Source: Breoghania sp037026715
GTDB lineage: Bacteria > Pseudomonadota > Alphaproteobacteria > Rhizobiales > Stappiaceae
NCBI RefSeq assembly: GCF_037026715.1
Contig: NZ_JBANCG010000011.1
Location: forward strand, 72,621 to 136,620
Direction: 5' to 3'
DNA: 64,000 bases
Positions 25,721 to 34,470 of this stretch are shown piece by piece. The notes beneath the pieces were generated by a model. The model was given only the letters and a program-made list of their open reading frames with translations. It ran no database searches and had not been told where the DNA came from. The position numbers and the translations under genes were made by a program. The first letter of the stretch is position 1; the number at the start of each line of letters is the position of its first letter.

Positions 25721-26076
25721 TTGGGTGCACCGCCTTTCCGGTCTCTCCGGCGCATTCCCCTTTGCCCGTTCATCACCCTGCCATGCAACGGCGCCATCCT
25801 GCCCGCATTCCACTGTACATCCCGCGATTGGCATAAAACTCCACCCGCTGTCACACGTGTGAAATATTGCTCCATTACCAGCAGGGACGGTCCTTCCGCG
25901 CCGCCTGTCGACGCACTCGACACGGCTTCGCGGGAGGGATGCCTCACGGATTTTTCCGCTCCCGGCCCGTTGCCGGAAGCGATCGTTCCCAAGCCCCGCG
26001 CCCGCCCGTTCCGCAGAGGGCGCGCGATGTCACGTCGAGCCGGTTGCTCGAACCGCTCAAGAGGAGCTGCTTCACC
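25721..26076. other. Intergenic region upstream of the peptide-type importer
   Basis: 356 bp with no supported gene. The open frame that extends upstream of the receptor gene here has no coding character. A promoter for the importer operon is expected but no clear elements are seen. Confidence 0.35.
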
Positions 26077-27708
26077 ATGATTCTCACCCGCCGCAATCTG
26101 TTGAAGAGCGGAGCCGCGATGGGCGGTGCGCTTGCCCTGCCCCGTTTCGCCATCGGCCAGACGAAGCGCCCCTCCATCACCATCGCCGTCCAGCAGGTCT
26201 CCAACTCCGCCTCACTGGAGCCCTTGCGCGAGCAGTCGAACGTCGGCACCCGTATCTTCGCCACCATCTACGACCGGCTGATCAACCAGGATCTGCCGCG
26301 CTCGCTCGACACGGTGCCGGGCCTTGCGGAAAGCTGGGAGCGCATCGACCACCGCACGGTGGAACTGAACCTCCGCCAGGGCGTGAAGTTCCACAACGGC
26401 GACGAGCTGACCGCCGACGACGTGGTCTTCTCCTTCGGCGCGGAACGCATGTTCGGCGGGGGTTACGTCGCCGATTCCAACGCAACCCTCTTCACCAACG
26501 TGCTGGTGCGCGACAACGTGAAGGGCAAGGAGCTGCCGGCCGAAGTCGTCGCGGTCGCCAAGCGCAACTGGCCCTCCATCGAGCGTGTCGAGTCCGTTTC
26601 GAAATACAAGGTCCGCTTCGTCAACAAGACCCCGGACGTCACCATGGAAGGCCGCATGGCCCGCATGGGTTCCGAGATCGTCTCCCAGCGCGGCTTCTCT
26701 GAGGCCGAGAGCTGGCTGGAATGGTCGCGCAAGCCCGTCGGCACCGGCCCCTACATGGTGGAGGAATTCATCCCCGACCAGAAGCTGGTGCTGCGCGCCC
26801 ATGACGAGTACTGGGGCGGCCGTCCTCCGGTCGAGACCATCACCATGCTCGTGGTTCCGGAAGTCGCCTCGCGCGTGAACGGCCTCTATTCCGGCGAGTT
26901 CGACTTCATCTGCGACATGCCGCCCGACCAGATCGACGGCATCGAATCCCACGCCGCCTTCGAGGTTCAGGGCGGTCTTATCCCGAACCACCGCCTGACC
27001 GTCTTCGACAAGCATCACCCCCAGCTCGTCGATCCGCGCATCCGTCAGGCCATGACGCATGCCATCGACCGCCAGCTGATCGTCGACAGCATCTGGTCCG
27101 GCCGCACCCGTGTTCCCGCCGGTCTGCAGTGGGAGTTCTACGGCCCGATGTTCATCGAGGGCTGGACGGTTCCCGAATACGACGTCGAAAAGGCCCGCCA
27201 GCTCGTCAAGGACGCCGGCTACAAGGGCGATCCGATCCCCTACCGCCTGCTCAACAACTACTACACCAACCAGGTCGCCACCGGTCAGATCCTCGTCGAG
27301 ATGTGGCGTCAGGCGGGTCTCAACGTCGAGATCCAGATGAAGGAGAACTGGCAGCAGATTTTCGACCAGTCCACCCAGCGCGGCGTGCGCGACTGGTCGA
27401 ACTCCGCCCCCTTCAACGATCCCATCTCCTCCATCGTCAACCAGCACGGTCCCAACGGCCAGCAGCAGCAGGCGGGCGAATGGAGCAACGAGGAGATGAA
27501 CAAGCTGTCGGGCATGATGGAAGTCGAGACCGACATGGCCAAGCGCAAGGCGCAGTTCAAGCGCATGCTGGAGATCTGCGAGCGCGAGGACCCGGCCTAC
27601 ACCGTGCTGCACCAGAACGCGACCTTCACCGGCAAGCGCAAGGACATCCAGTGGAAGGCGGCCCCGTCCTTCGCCATGGATTTTCGGCAGGGCAACTTCG
27701 CGATCTGA
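26077..27708 (+). CDS. Peptide-type ABC transporter substrate-binding protein
   Basis: 543 residues, SBP family 5 (DppA/OppA/NikA-like) periplasmic receptor. A twin-arginine-like leader (MILTRRNLLKSGAAMGGALA) precedes the mature domain. The family motif near NLRQGVKFHNGDELTADDVVFS is clear. GAGGAG is 11 bases upstream of the ATG. The ligand is not deducible; such receptors bind peptides, opines, metals or glycosides. The two downstream phosphodiesterase genes hint at phosphodiester-containing compounds. Confidence 0.9.
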   Translation: MILTRRNLLKSGAAMGGALALPRFAIGQTKRPSITIAVQQVSNSASLEPLREQSNVGTRIFATIYDRLINQDLPRSLDTVPGLAESWERIDHRTVELNLRQGVKFHNGDELTADDVVFSFGAERMFGGGYVADSNATLFTNVLVRDNVKGKELPAEVVAVAKRNWPSIERVESVSKYKVRFVNKTPDVTMEGRMARMGSEIVSQRGFSEAESWLEWSRKPVGTGPYMVEEFIPDQKLVLRAHDEYWGGRPPVETITMLVVPEVASRVNGLYSGEFDFICDMPPDQIDGIESHAAFEVQGGLIPNHRLTVFDKHHPQLVDPRIRQAMTHAIDRQLIVDSIWSGRTRVPAGLQWEFYGPMFIEGWTVPEYDVEKARQLVKDAGYKGDPIPYRLLNNYYTNQVATGQILVEMWRQAGLNVEIQMKENWQQIFDQSTQRGVRDWSNSAPFNDPISSIVNQHGPNGQQQQAGEWSNEEMNKLSGMMEVETDMAKRKAQFKRMLEICEREDPAYTVLHQNATFTGKRKDIQWKAAPSFAMDFRQGNFAI

Positions 27709-27779
27709 GCAAAAGCAAAGCGGTCTGCCTCTCCCCGCACTGTGTGTCGGGGAGAGTTTTCCGGGTTCTGCGATGGTGG

Positions 27780-27906
27780 CCCATCCTTCGAGACGGGCCT
27801 GACGGCCCTCCTCAGGATGACGTTGTGTCCGTTGTTGGTTTTCTCAAGCGCACCAACACGAGAACGTCATCCTGAGGAGGCCTGACAAGGCCGTCTCGAA
27901 GGATGG
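27780..27906. repeat. Long imperfect inverted repeat (dispersed palindromic element)
   Basis: Arms of about 45-50 bp with the ends CCCATCCTTCGAGACGG and CCGTCTCGAAGGATGGG, and inner CTCAGGATGACGT / ACGTCATCCTGAG, surround a short centre. This ATCCTTCGAGACG...CTCAGGATGA pattern is a widespread intergenic repeat in alphaproteobacteria. Here it lies between receptor and ATPase genes and may stabilise the receptor mRNA. Confidence 0.75.
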
Positions 27907-27966
27907 GACACAGGCGAGATCTCCACACCAATCCCCCCTTAACACCTCATAGACAAGGACGCCGTC

Positions 27967-28986
27967 ATGGAACCCCTCGTCTCTATCCGCAATCTCACCG
28001 TTGATTTCGATCTCGGCCGCCGCGTGTCTCGGGCGCTGCGCGGGGTGGATCTCACCATCGGGCGCGGCGAGGCGGTGGGGCTCGTGGGCGAGTCCGGCTG
28101 CGGCAAGTCCATCACATGGCTCGGCATCCTTGGGCTTCTGAGCAGCCGGGCAAAGGTTCATGGCGAAGCGTGGCTCGACGGCCGCAACCTCGTCGGCGCA
28201 CCCGTCAGCGAACTCGAACGCGTGCGCGGCAAGCGCATCGCGCTGATCTTTCAGGATCCCTCCTCCAGCCTGAACCCGGTCCACCGCATCGGCCGGCAAT
28301 TGACCGAGGCGCTGAAGCTCCATCGCGGGCTCTCCGGCACTGACGCCAAAGCCGAGGCCCTGCGGCTTCTCGACCGCGTCGGCATCCCCGCCGCCCGCCA
28401 GCGCGTGAACGACTACCCTCACCAGCTTTCCGGCGGCATGAACCAGCGCGTGATGATCGCCATGGCACTCGCCGGCGAACCCGATCTGCTCATCGCAGAT
28501 GAGCCGACGACCGCGCTCGACGCCACCATCCAGGCCCAGATCCTCGACCTGCTGCGCGAGATCCGGGAAGACAGCAACATGGCGATGGTGCTGATCTCGC
28601 ACGACCTCGGCGTCGTCGCCGAGAACACCGACCGCGTCGCCGTCATGTATGCCGGCCGCATCGTCGAGCAGGCTCCCCGCGAGCGCCTGTTCGATCGCCC
28701 CTTGCATCCCTACACCCGCGGCCTGCTCAACGCGCTGCCGGATATCGAAGGCCCGCGCAAGGCGCTCACAGCCATTCCCGGCTCCGTGCCCGAACCGTGG
28801 AACCATCCCGCCGGCTGCCCCTTCGCGCCGCGCTGCGATCACGCCCACTCCGTCTGCCATTCCGAACTGCCGGCACTTGCCCGGCGCGACGGGCATCATC
28901 TGGCCGCCTGCCTGCGCGCCGACGATATGTTGAGCCGCATGCGCGATGACCTGTCCGAAGCCGAGCCGGCCCGGAGCTACGCATGA
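27967..28986 (+). CDS. Peptide-type ABC transporter ATP-binding protein 1 (DppD-like)
   Basis: 339 residues. Walker A GESGCGKS, signature LSGGMNQRVMIAMAL, Walker B LLIADEPTTALD and the oligopeptide-type C-terminal cysteine region (CPFAPRCDHAHSVCH), which often holds an Fe-S cluster or zinc, are all present. Its stop overlaps the next ATPase start by 4 bp. It forms a heterodimer with that protein under the two permeases. Confidence 0.93.
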   Translation: MEPLVSIRNLTVDFDLGRRVSRALRGVDLTIGRGEAVGLVGESGCGKSITWLGILGLLSSRAKVHGEAWLDGRNLVGAPVSELERVRGKRIALIFQDPSSSLNPVHRIGRQLTEALKLHRGLSGTDAKAEALRLLDRVGIPAARQRVNDYPHQLSGGMNQRVMIAMALAGEPDLLIADEPTTALDATIQAQILDLLREIREDSNMAMVLISHDLGVVAENTDRVAVMYAGRIVEQAPRERLFDRPLHPYTRGLLNALPDIEGPRKALTAIPGSVPEPWNHPAGCPFAPRCDHAHSVCHSELPALARRDGHHLAACLRADDMLSRMRDDLSEAEPARSYA

Positions 28987-29972
28987 GCCCGCTGCTTCAA
29001 GCCAATGACCTTGCTTGCCATTTCTCCGTGCGGCGCGGCGGAGGCTTTCCTACGAAAACCGTCCCGCTAAAGGCCGTCGACGGCGTTTCCTTCAGCCTCG
29101 CCCCCGGCCGCACCCTGGCGCTTGTGGGCGAAAGCGGCTGTGGCAAGTCCACCACCGCCAAGGCCGTGCTCGGCCTGACGCCTGCAACCGGCGGCACCGT
29201 GCGCTTCAAGGGCGAGGATTTGCCGAAGGAAGGCACGCGCGCATGGCAGCGCTTGCGCCGGGACATGCAGCTCGTCTTTCAGGATCCGCTCGCAGCCCTC
29301 GACCGCCGCTTGCCCATCGGCCGCCAGATCGAGGAACCGCTCCATATCCACGGCACGGCCGACAAGACCGAACGACGCGCGACGGTCGCCCGCATCATGG
29401 AGGCGATCGGCCTCAAGCCGCATCAGGCCGCGAGCTACCCGCACGAGCTTTCCGGCGGCCAGCGCCAGCGCGCAGTGCTCGCCCGCGCCCTCGTGCTGGA
29501 GCCCTCGCTGCTGGTTCTCGACGAGCCGATCTCCGCTCTCGATGTCTCCATCCAGGCGCAGGTGATCAACCTGCTGGTGGAACTTCAGGAACGCCTTGGC
29601 GTCGCCTACCTCTTCATCAGCCATGACCTGAAGGTGGTGCGCCAGATCAGCCACGAGGTCGCGGTGATGTATCTCGGCCGCATCGTCGAACATGGCGATC
29701 CGGAAACGATCTTCACCGCGCCGGCGCACCCCTATACCCGCGCGCTCGTCTCCGCGATCCCGACGATCAGGACGACGACGCGCGAACGCATCATCCTGTC
29801 AGGCGACCCGCCCAACCCGATCGACACGCCGTCGGGCTGTCCCTTCCACCCCCGCTGCACCCACGCCATCGACCGCTGCCGCATTGTGCGCCCGGAACTC
29901 GCGCCGACGACCGACGGCCGCACCGTCGCCTGCCATCTGGCACACGCCCCCGACGTGAAGGCGGTGGCATGA
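28983..29972 (+). CDS. Peptide-type ABC transporter ATP-binding protein 2 (DppF-like)
   Basis: 329 residues. Walker A GESGCGKST, signature LSGGQRQRAVLARAL, Walker B LLVLDEPISALD, and the C-terminal cysteine block CPFHPRCTHAIDRC. It overlaps the first ATPase gene by 4 bp (ATGA), so the two subunits are produced together. A palindromic intergenic repeat separates it from the permease genes. Confidence 0.93.
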   Translation: MSPLLQANDLACHFSVRRGGGFPTKTVPLKAVDGVSFSLAPGRTLALVGESGCGKSTTAKAVLGLTPATGGTVRFKGEDLPKEGTRAWQRLRRDMQLVFQDPLAALDRRLPIGRQIEEPLHIHGTADKTERRATVARIMEAIGLKPHQAASYPHELSGGQRQRAVLARALVLEPSLLVLDEPISALDVSIQAQVINLLVELQERLGVAYLFISHDLKVVRQISHEVAVMYLGRIVEHGDPETIFTAPAHPYTRALVSAIPTIRTTTRERIILSGDPPNPIDTPSGCPFHPRCTHAIDRCRIVRPELAPTTDGRTVACHLAHAPDVKAVA

Positions 29973-30017
29973 GCAGGCTCAACGATACAGGCGTTCAAGA
30001 CGCATTCCGAAGCCAGG

Positions 30018-30140
30018 CCCAATCACCTCTCCCGGGGGGAGAGGTCGGCGCGAATGCGCCGGGTGAGGGGTGCCGGACTTTCCGTATCCCTCTGACATCC
30101 CGTCCCCTCACCCCAACCCTCTCCCCATGGGAGAGGGGGC
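30018..30140. repeat. Intergenic palindromic repeat, copy A
   Basis: Outer stem-loops CTCTCCC...GGGAGAGG at the left and CTCTCCCCAT-type GGGAGAGG at the right flank GGGTGAGGGG and CCCCTCACCC blocks. The same element occurs inverted at 33652-33776. It is a common rhizobial-type repetitive extragenic element, here between the ATPase and permease genes. Confidence 0.72.
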
Positions 30141-30198
30141 TCCCTCACACCGTGCCGCGCCATGAGTGCCTCCCTTACAGAACAGAGGCCCCCACTCG

Positions 30199-31125
30199 AT
30201 GATCCGCTTCATCCTCTCGCGCGGCCTGCGCGCCCTGGTGACAATTTTTCTGGTCGTCACCTTCGCCTTCATCGTGCTCAGGCTTTCCGGCGACCCGGCG
30301 ATGCAGATCCTCTCCGTCGATGCGCCGCCCGAGGCGATCGAGGCGTTTCGCAACGAATGGGGCCTCAATCAGCCGATCTGGCAGCAGTTCCTCGACTATC
30401 TCCTCAACGTCCTTCGGGGCAATTTCGGCGACAGCATGCGCGAAGGCCGCCCTGCGATGGACATCGTGCTCGACCATGTCGGCGCGACGTTGATGATCAC
30501 CCTGCCCGCTCTCGCCCTGAAGATCCTGATTGGCATTCCCGCCGGTATCTACGCAGCCCTTCATCGCAATTCGCTCGCCGACCGGGTCACCATGATGCTC
30601 TCGGTCGCGGGATTCACGGTGCCGAGTTTCGTGCTGGCGCTGGTCCTTGTGCTGATCTTCTCCGTTCACCTTGGCTGGCTGCCGTCGACCGGCAACGCCA
30701 CCTGGAAGCACGCGATCCTGCCCATCATCACGCTTGGCACGGCGGGTGCGGCGATCCTCGCCCGCTTCACCCGCTCCGCCATGCTGGAGGTGCTTGGCCA
30801 GTCCTATATCCGCGCGGCCTCCGCCAAGGGTCTCGTCTGGCGTCAGGTCGTCACCGGCCACGCGCTGCCCAATGCCGCCATTCCCACCATCACCATCGTC
30901 GGCTTCATGATCGGTTCGCTGATCGCCGGTGCAGTGGTGGTGGAGAGCGTCTTTTCGTGGCCCGGCATCGGCTACCTGCTGATATCGGCGGTCGCCAACC
31001 GCGACCTTGCCGTCGTGCAGTCGATCCTGCTGCTCATCGCCGCCTGCATGGTCTGCGCCAACCTCGTCGTCGATCTTCTTTATGGCTGGATCGACCCGCG
31101 CGTCCGCCTCAGCGCCGCCCATTGA
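30199..31125 (+). CDS. Peptide-type ABC transporter permease 1 (DppB-like)
   Basis: 308 residues from the ATG at 30199. The N-terminal MIRFILSRGLRALVTIFLVV is the classic DppB start and decides against the upstream in-frame codon. Six membrane segments, and the EAA loop YIRAASAKGLVWRQVVTGHALPNA contacts the ATPases. The C-terminal motif DLLYGWIDPRVR is typical. Confidence 0.92.
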   Translation: MIRFILSRGLRALVTIFLVVTFAFIVLRLSGDPAMQILSVDAPPEAIEAFRNEWGLNQPIWQQFLDYLLNVLRGNFGDSMREGRPAMDIVLDHVGATLMITLPALALKILIGIPAGIYAALHRNSLADRVTMMLSVAGFTVPSFVLALVLVLIFSVHLGWLPSTGNATWKHAILPIITLGTAGAAILARFTRSAMLEVLGQSYIRAASAKGLVWRQVVTGHALPNAAIPTITIVGFMIGSLIAGAVVVESVFSWPGIGYLLISAVANRDLAVVQSILLLIAACMVCANLVVDLLYGWIDPRVRLSAAH

Positions 31126-31135
31126 GGACCATCGG

Positions 31136-32038
31136 ATGACCGACACCACCGCCCCCCTGCCCCAAGCCGATGTTCACGGCGAACCGACCGCGCGAAGCCC
31201 GCTTGCCCGCTTCTTCGAGAACTGGCCGCCAAGCGTTCTTCTGGCACTCGGCTGGGTGGCGCTGATGCTCGTCATCGCCATCGGCGCCGACCACATCGCC
31301 CCCTATTCTTTCACCGGAATGGATCTGACCTCCCGCCTGTCGCCACCGGTCTTCATGGGCGGATCCTGGTCTCACCTGCTCGGCACGGACGAACTCGGCC
31401 GCGACGTCTTCTCCCGGCTTGTCCAGTCGATCCGCATGAGCCTGTTGATCGCCTTCTTCGGCACGCTCATCGCGGCGACGCTCGGTACCTCGCTCGGCTT
31501 CCTCGCCGCCCATTTCCGCGGCAAGGTCGAGGCGCTGGTGCTGATGCTGATCGATTTTCAGGCCTCCATGCCGTTCCTCATCATCGCGCTCGCGGTGCTG
31601 GCCTTCTTCGGCAATTCGCTGCCGCTCTTCATCGTTCTGATGGGGTTCAACGGCTGGGAGCGCTACGCCCGCATCGCCCGCGGTCTGACGATCTCCGCCC
31701 ACGAGCAGGGCTACGCGTCGGCCGTGCGCCAGCTCGGCGCCTCGCCCTGGCGCACCTATGGCCACCACATCCTGCCCAACATCGCCTCCACGCTGATCGT
31801 CTCCATGACGCTGTCGTTTCCGGAAACGATCCTGATGGAAAGCGGCCTGTCTTTTTTGGGCTTGGGCGTCCAGCCGCCGATGACCTCGCTCGGCAACATG
31901 GTCGGTTACGGCCGCGAATATATCACCCGCGCCGCCTGGATCATGCTCTCGCCGGCCCTCGTCATCGTGCTCACGACGCTGTCGATCTCGATGATCGGCG
32001 ACTGGCTGCGCGACCGCCTCGACCCGACGCTGCAATAG
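31136..32038 (+). CDS. Peptide-type ABC transporter permease 2 (DppC-like)
   Basis: 300 residues. The N-terminal GTDELGRDVFSRLVQSIRMS is the family hallmark, and the EAA loop reads YASAVRQLGASPWRTYGHHILPN. SGLSFLGLGVQPPMTSLGNM and the C-terminal IGDWLRDRLDP are also typical. It starts 10 bp after permease 1. A leftward extension of the open frame overlaps permease 1 and is rejected. Confidence 0.92.
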   Translation: MTDTTAPLPQADVHGEPTARSPLARFFENWPPSVLLALGWVALMLVIAIGADHIAPYSFTGMDLTSRLSPPVFMGGSWSHLLGTDELGRDVFSRLVQSIRMSLLIAFFGTLIAATLGTSLGFLAAHFRGKVEALVLMLIDFQASMPFLIIALAVLAFFGNSLPLFIVLMGFNGWERYARIARGLTISAHEQGYASAVRQLGASPWRTYGHHILPNIASTLIVSMTLSFPETILMESGLSFLGLGVQPPMTSLGNMVGYGREYITRAAWIMLSPALVIVLTTLSISMIGDWLRDRLDPTLQ

Positions 32039-32136
32039 GCCCGACGCTGCAACAGGGAGGATGCCGAGTGCCCCCCATAGCCCCGTCCTCAACCTGACTC
32101 TCAACCCGAACTCCCTTCGCTAAAGGCAAGAAACAA

Positions 32137-32895
32137 ATGACGGAAATCGTCTCCCATCGCGGCGGCGCCTGGCTCTGGCCGGAAAACAGCATGATCGCCT
32201 TCGAGAACACCACGAAGCTCGACGTCGAGCAGGTGGAATTCGACGTCCACCCGAGCCGCGACGGCAAGCTCGTCGTCATCCACGACCCCACCCTCGAGCG
32301 CACCACCTCCGGTTCGGGCCGCGTTTCGGACCACGACTGGGCCGACCTCAGCCAGCTTGTTCTCAAGGGCGCGGACGGCGGACGCATGCTGCTGCTCGAC
32401 GAGGTCATCGAGATCTTCGCGCCGACCGCCATCAACCTGCGGCTCGAACTCAAGGTCGATGCCGACGGCACCCCCTATCCCGGCCTGCCGGAAAGGGTGG
32501 TCGACACGCTGCGGCGCACCGGCATGACGGAGCGCACCGTCGCCACCTCCTTCCAGCTCGGCACCGTCATCGAGCTCGGCCGGGCGGGCCTCGGCGACAA
32601 TCGCCTTTGGATCCTAGCGCCGAAGGTCATGACCGATATCGGCGGCATCGACGGCGTCCTCGATCTGGCCGAAGCGCGCGGCATCACCCGGCTTGGCATC
32701 CGTCAGGACATGCTCACCGAAGCAGATCTCTCGAAAGGCCGCGCGCGCGGCTTCCATATCGGCTGCTGGGCCTGCAACGATCCGTCCGTCATGCGCCGCA
32801 TGTTCGAGCTTGAGGTCGCCGTCTTCACCACCGACCGGCCCGATCTCGCGATCGCCGTCCGCAATGAAATGCGCAAGGAAGGGGCTGCGGCATGA
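32137..32895 (+). CDS. Glycerophosphodiester phosphodiesterase 1
   Basis: 252 residues, GDPD TIM barrel, hydrolysing glycerophosphodiesters to glycerol 3-phosphate and an alcohol. Catalytic residues are readable: HRGGAWLWPENS with His and Glu for metal, EFDVHPSRDGKLVVIHDPTLERTT with the general acid His, and LRLELKVD for the third metal ligand. No signal peptide, so cytoplasmic. It directly follows the importer genes, about 100 bp on, suggesting that it processes an imported compound. Confidence 0.9.
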   Translation: MTEIVSHRGGAWLWPENSMIAFENTTKLDVEQVEFDVHPSRDGKLVVIHDPTLERTTSGSGRVSDHDWADLSQLVLKGADGGRMLLLDEVIEIFAPTAINLRLELKVDADGTPYPGLPERVVDTLRRTGMTERTVATSFQLGTVIELGRAGLGDNRLWILAPKVMTDIGGIDGVLDLAEARGITRLGIRQDMLTEADLSKGRARGFHIGCWACNDPSVMRRMFELEVAVFTTDRPDLAIAVRNEMRKEGAAA

Positions 32896-33620
32896 CGATG
32901 ATCATCGGCCATCGCGGCGCCCGCAATCTCTGGCCCGAGAACAGCTTCACGGGCTTTCGCAATCTGCTTGAGTTTCCCGTCGAGGGCGTCGAGTTCGACG
33001 TCCATCTGACGAAGGCCGGCGAGGTGCTCGTGATCCACGACCCGACGCTGGAGCGCACCACCGACGGCACCGGCCGCGTGGCCGATCTCGCGCCCGGCGC
33101 CCATCGCTCGGTGACTTTACACGGCTCCGACGGTGACACGATCCCGACCCTCGACGAGGTTCTGGAGATCTTCGCCACGACGGACCATGAGATCCATCTG
33201 GAACTGAAGACCGACGCCGACCACCTGCCCTATGCCGGCGGGCTCGAGGAGCGCGTCCTTGAGGCTATCGACCGACACGGCGTCGCGTCCCGCACGGTGG
33301 TGACGAGCTTTTCCCATGACGTGCTCGCCCAGTTGAAGGAACTGCGCCCCGACCAGCGCCGCCTTGCCTCCATGCACCTGCCAGAAGCCGAACGGCTGGG
33401 CCTTGAGCCGGGGCTGAGGACGCTCCTGGATCTCGCCGACATCATCGCCATCGAGAAGACGCTTCTTGCCGACAACTGGGCGACGATCACCGCGCTTGTG
33501 CCCGCCGACCGGCTCGGCGTGTGGACGCCCAATGACGAGGACGAACTCGCCGACTGGCTGTCCCGCCCGTTGCGCCAGGTGACGACGGACCGACCGGACC
33601 TCGCGCTGAAACGGCGGTAG
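32892..33620 (+). CDS. Glycerophosphodiester phosphodiesterase 2
   Basis: 242 residues, a second GDPD overlapping the first by 4 bp (ATGA). The same motifs are present: HRGARNLWPENS, EFDVHLTKAGEVLVIHDPTLERTT and HLELKTD. Similar but far from identical to its neighbour, it is an old tandem duplication with room for divided specificity. It ends the operon; an intergenic palindromic repeat follows. Confidence 0.9.
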   Translation: MTMIIGHRGARNLWPENSFTGFRNLLEFPVEGVEFDVHLTKAGEVLVIHDPTLERTTDGTGRVADLAPGAHRSVTLHGSDGDTIPTLDEVLEIFATTDHEIHLELKTDADHLPYAGGLEERVLEAIDRHGVASRTVVTSFSHDVLAQLKELRPDQRRLASMHLPEAERLGLEPGLRTLLDLADIIAIEKTLLADNWATITALVPADRLGVWTPNDEDELADWLSRPLRQVTTDRPDLALKRR

Positions 33621-33651
33621 GAAGCACTTCGATCACGACTCGGCGAGAAAA

Positions 33652-33776
33652 GGTCCCCTCTCCCTTTGGGAGAGGGTTAGGGTGAGGGGTGTTGGATCCT
33701 CCGTATCCACGATGCTCCGACACCCCTCACCCGGCGCATCCGCGCCGACCTCTCCCCACGGGAGAGGTAATCTGGT
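33652..33776. repeat. Intergenic palindromic repeat, copy B (inverted relative to copy A)
   Basis: CTCTCCCTTTGGGAGAGG at the left and ACCTCTCCCCACGGGAGAGG at the right enclose GGGTGAGGGG and CCCCTCACCC. The order is the mirror of 30018-30140. It lies between the convergent ends of the phosphodiesterase and cytochrome b genes and may act as a bidirectional terminator. Confidence 0.72.
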
Positions 33777-33813
33777 GCTCGCTGGGCCGTCTCAGCGTAA
33801 ACGGGCCCCGGCC

Positions 33814-34470
33814 CTATCCCTTCAGCCGATACGGCTCGTCGGCCTCCAGATACGCCTCTTCTTCCGGCGAAAGGTCCACCTTCTCCACGCCCGTGACCAT
33901 CGGGCGCAGGTGCTCGAAGAAGTGGCCGACGGTGAGCAGGTACACGTGCAGCACCACGAAGGACGCGATCAGGTAGCCGGAAATCAGGTGCGCATTGGCG
34001 ATCAGTTCCAGCTTCAAGGAAGCGTCCGCCGTGCCCGGCTGCCAGAGATTGTAGGTGAGATAGGCAAGCCCGCTCACCCACATGAGCGGGAACAGCACCA
34101 GCTTCAGCGAAAGGTAAGCCAGCACCTGCAACGGATTGTGCTTGCGCCAGTATCCCTTGTGATAGGGCGCCGGCTCGCAGCGGAAGACGCCCCAGGCATA
34201 GAACCGCACCATCCGCCAAAGGCCGTCCCGCCGGGGCACGTAGTGCTTCCATGTGCCCGTCGTCAGGTGCCAGAAGATCGCGAAGACCCAAAGCACCATC
34301 AGCGCCACTGCCGCGATGGTGTGAAGCGTCACCGCCTGCCCGAAATAGAGGAGGTGATGCATCCCGTGCAGCCCCAGCCCCGTGAACATCAGCACGAAGA
34401 TCAGAAGCGCCTGCGCCCAGTGCCAGAACCGCTCGAAGCGCGTGTAGATGTTGACCAGCCGCTCAGCCAT
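33814..34470 (-). CDS. Membrane di-haem cytochrome b subunit
   Basis: 218 residues with four hydrophobic segments, family of the Ni/Fe-hydrogenase and thiosulfate-reductase type cytochrome b. Candidate haem histidines are in RFERFWHWAQ, LHTIAAVAL, IFWHLTTGTWKH, NAHLISGY and SFVVLHVYLL. It overlaps the octahaem cytochrome gene by 8 bp, so the two form a module in which quinol electrons pass through this subunit to the periplasmic multihaem protein. Confidence 0.85.
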   Translation of the reverse strand: MAERLVNIYTRFERFWHWAQALLIFVLMFTGLGLHGMHHLLYFGQAVTLHTIAAVALMVLWVFAIFWHLTTGTWKHYVPRRDGLWRMVRFYAWGVFRCEPAPYHKGYWRKHNPLQVLAYLSLKLVLFPLMWVSGLAYLTYNLWQPGTADASLKLELIANAHLISGYLIASFVVLHVYLLTVGHFFEHLRPMVTGVEKVDLSPEEEAYLEADEPYRLKG

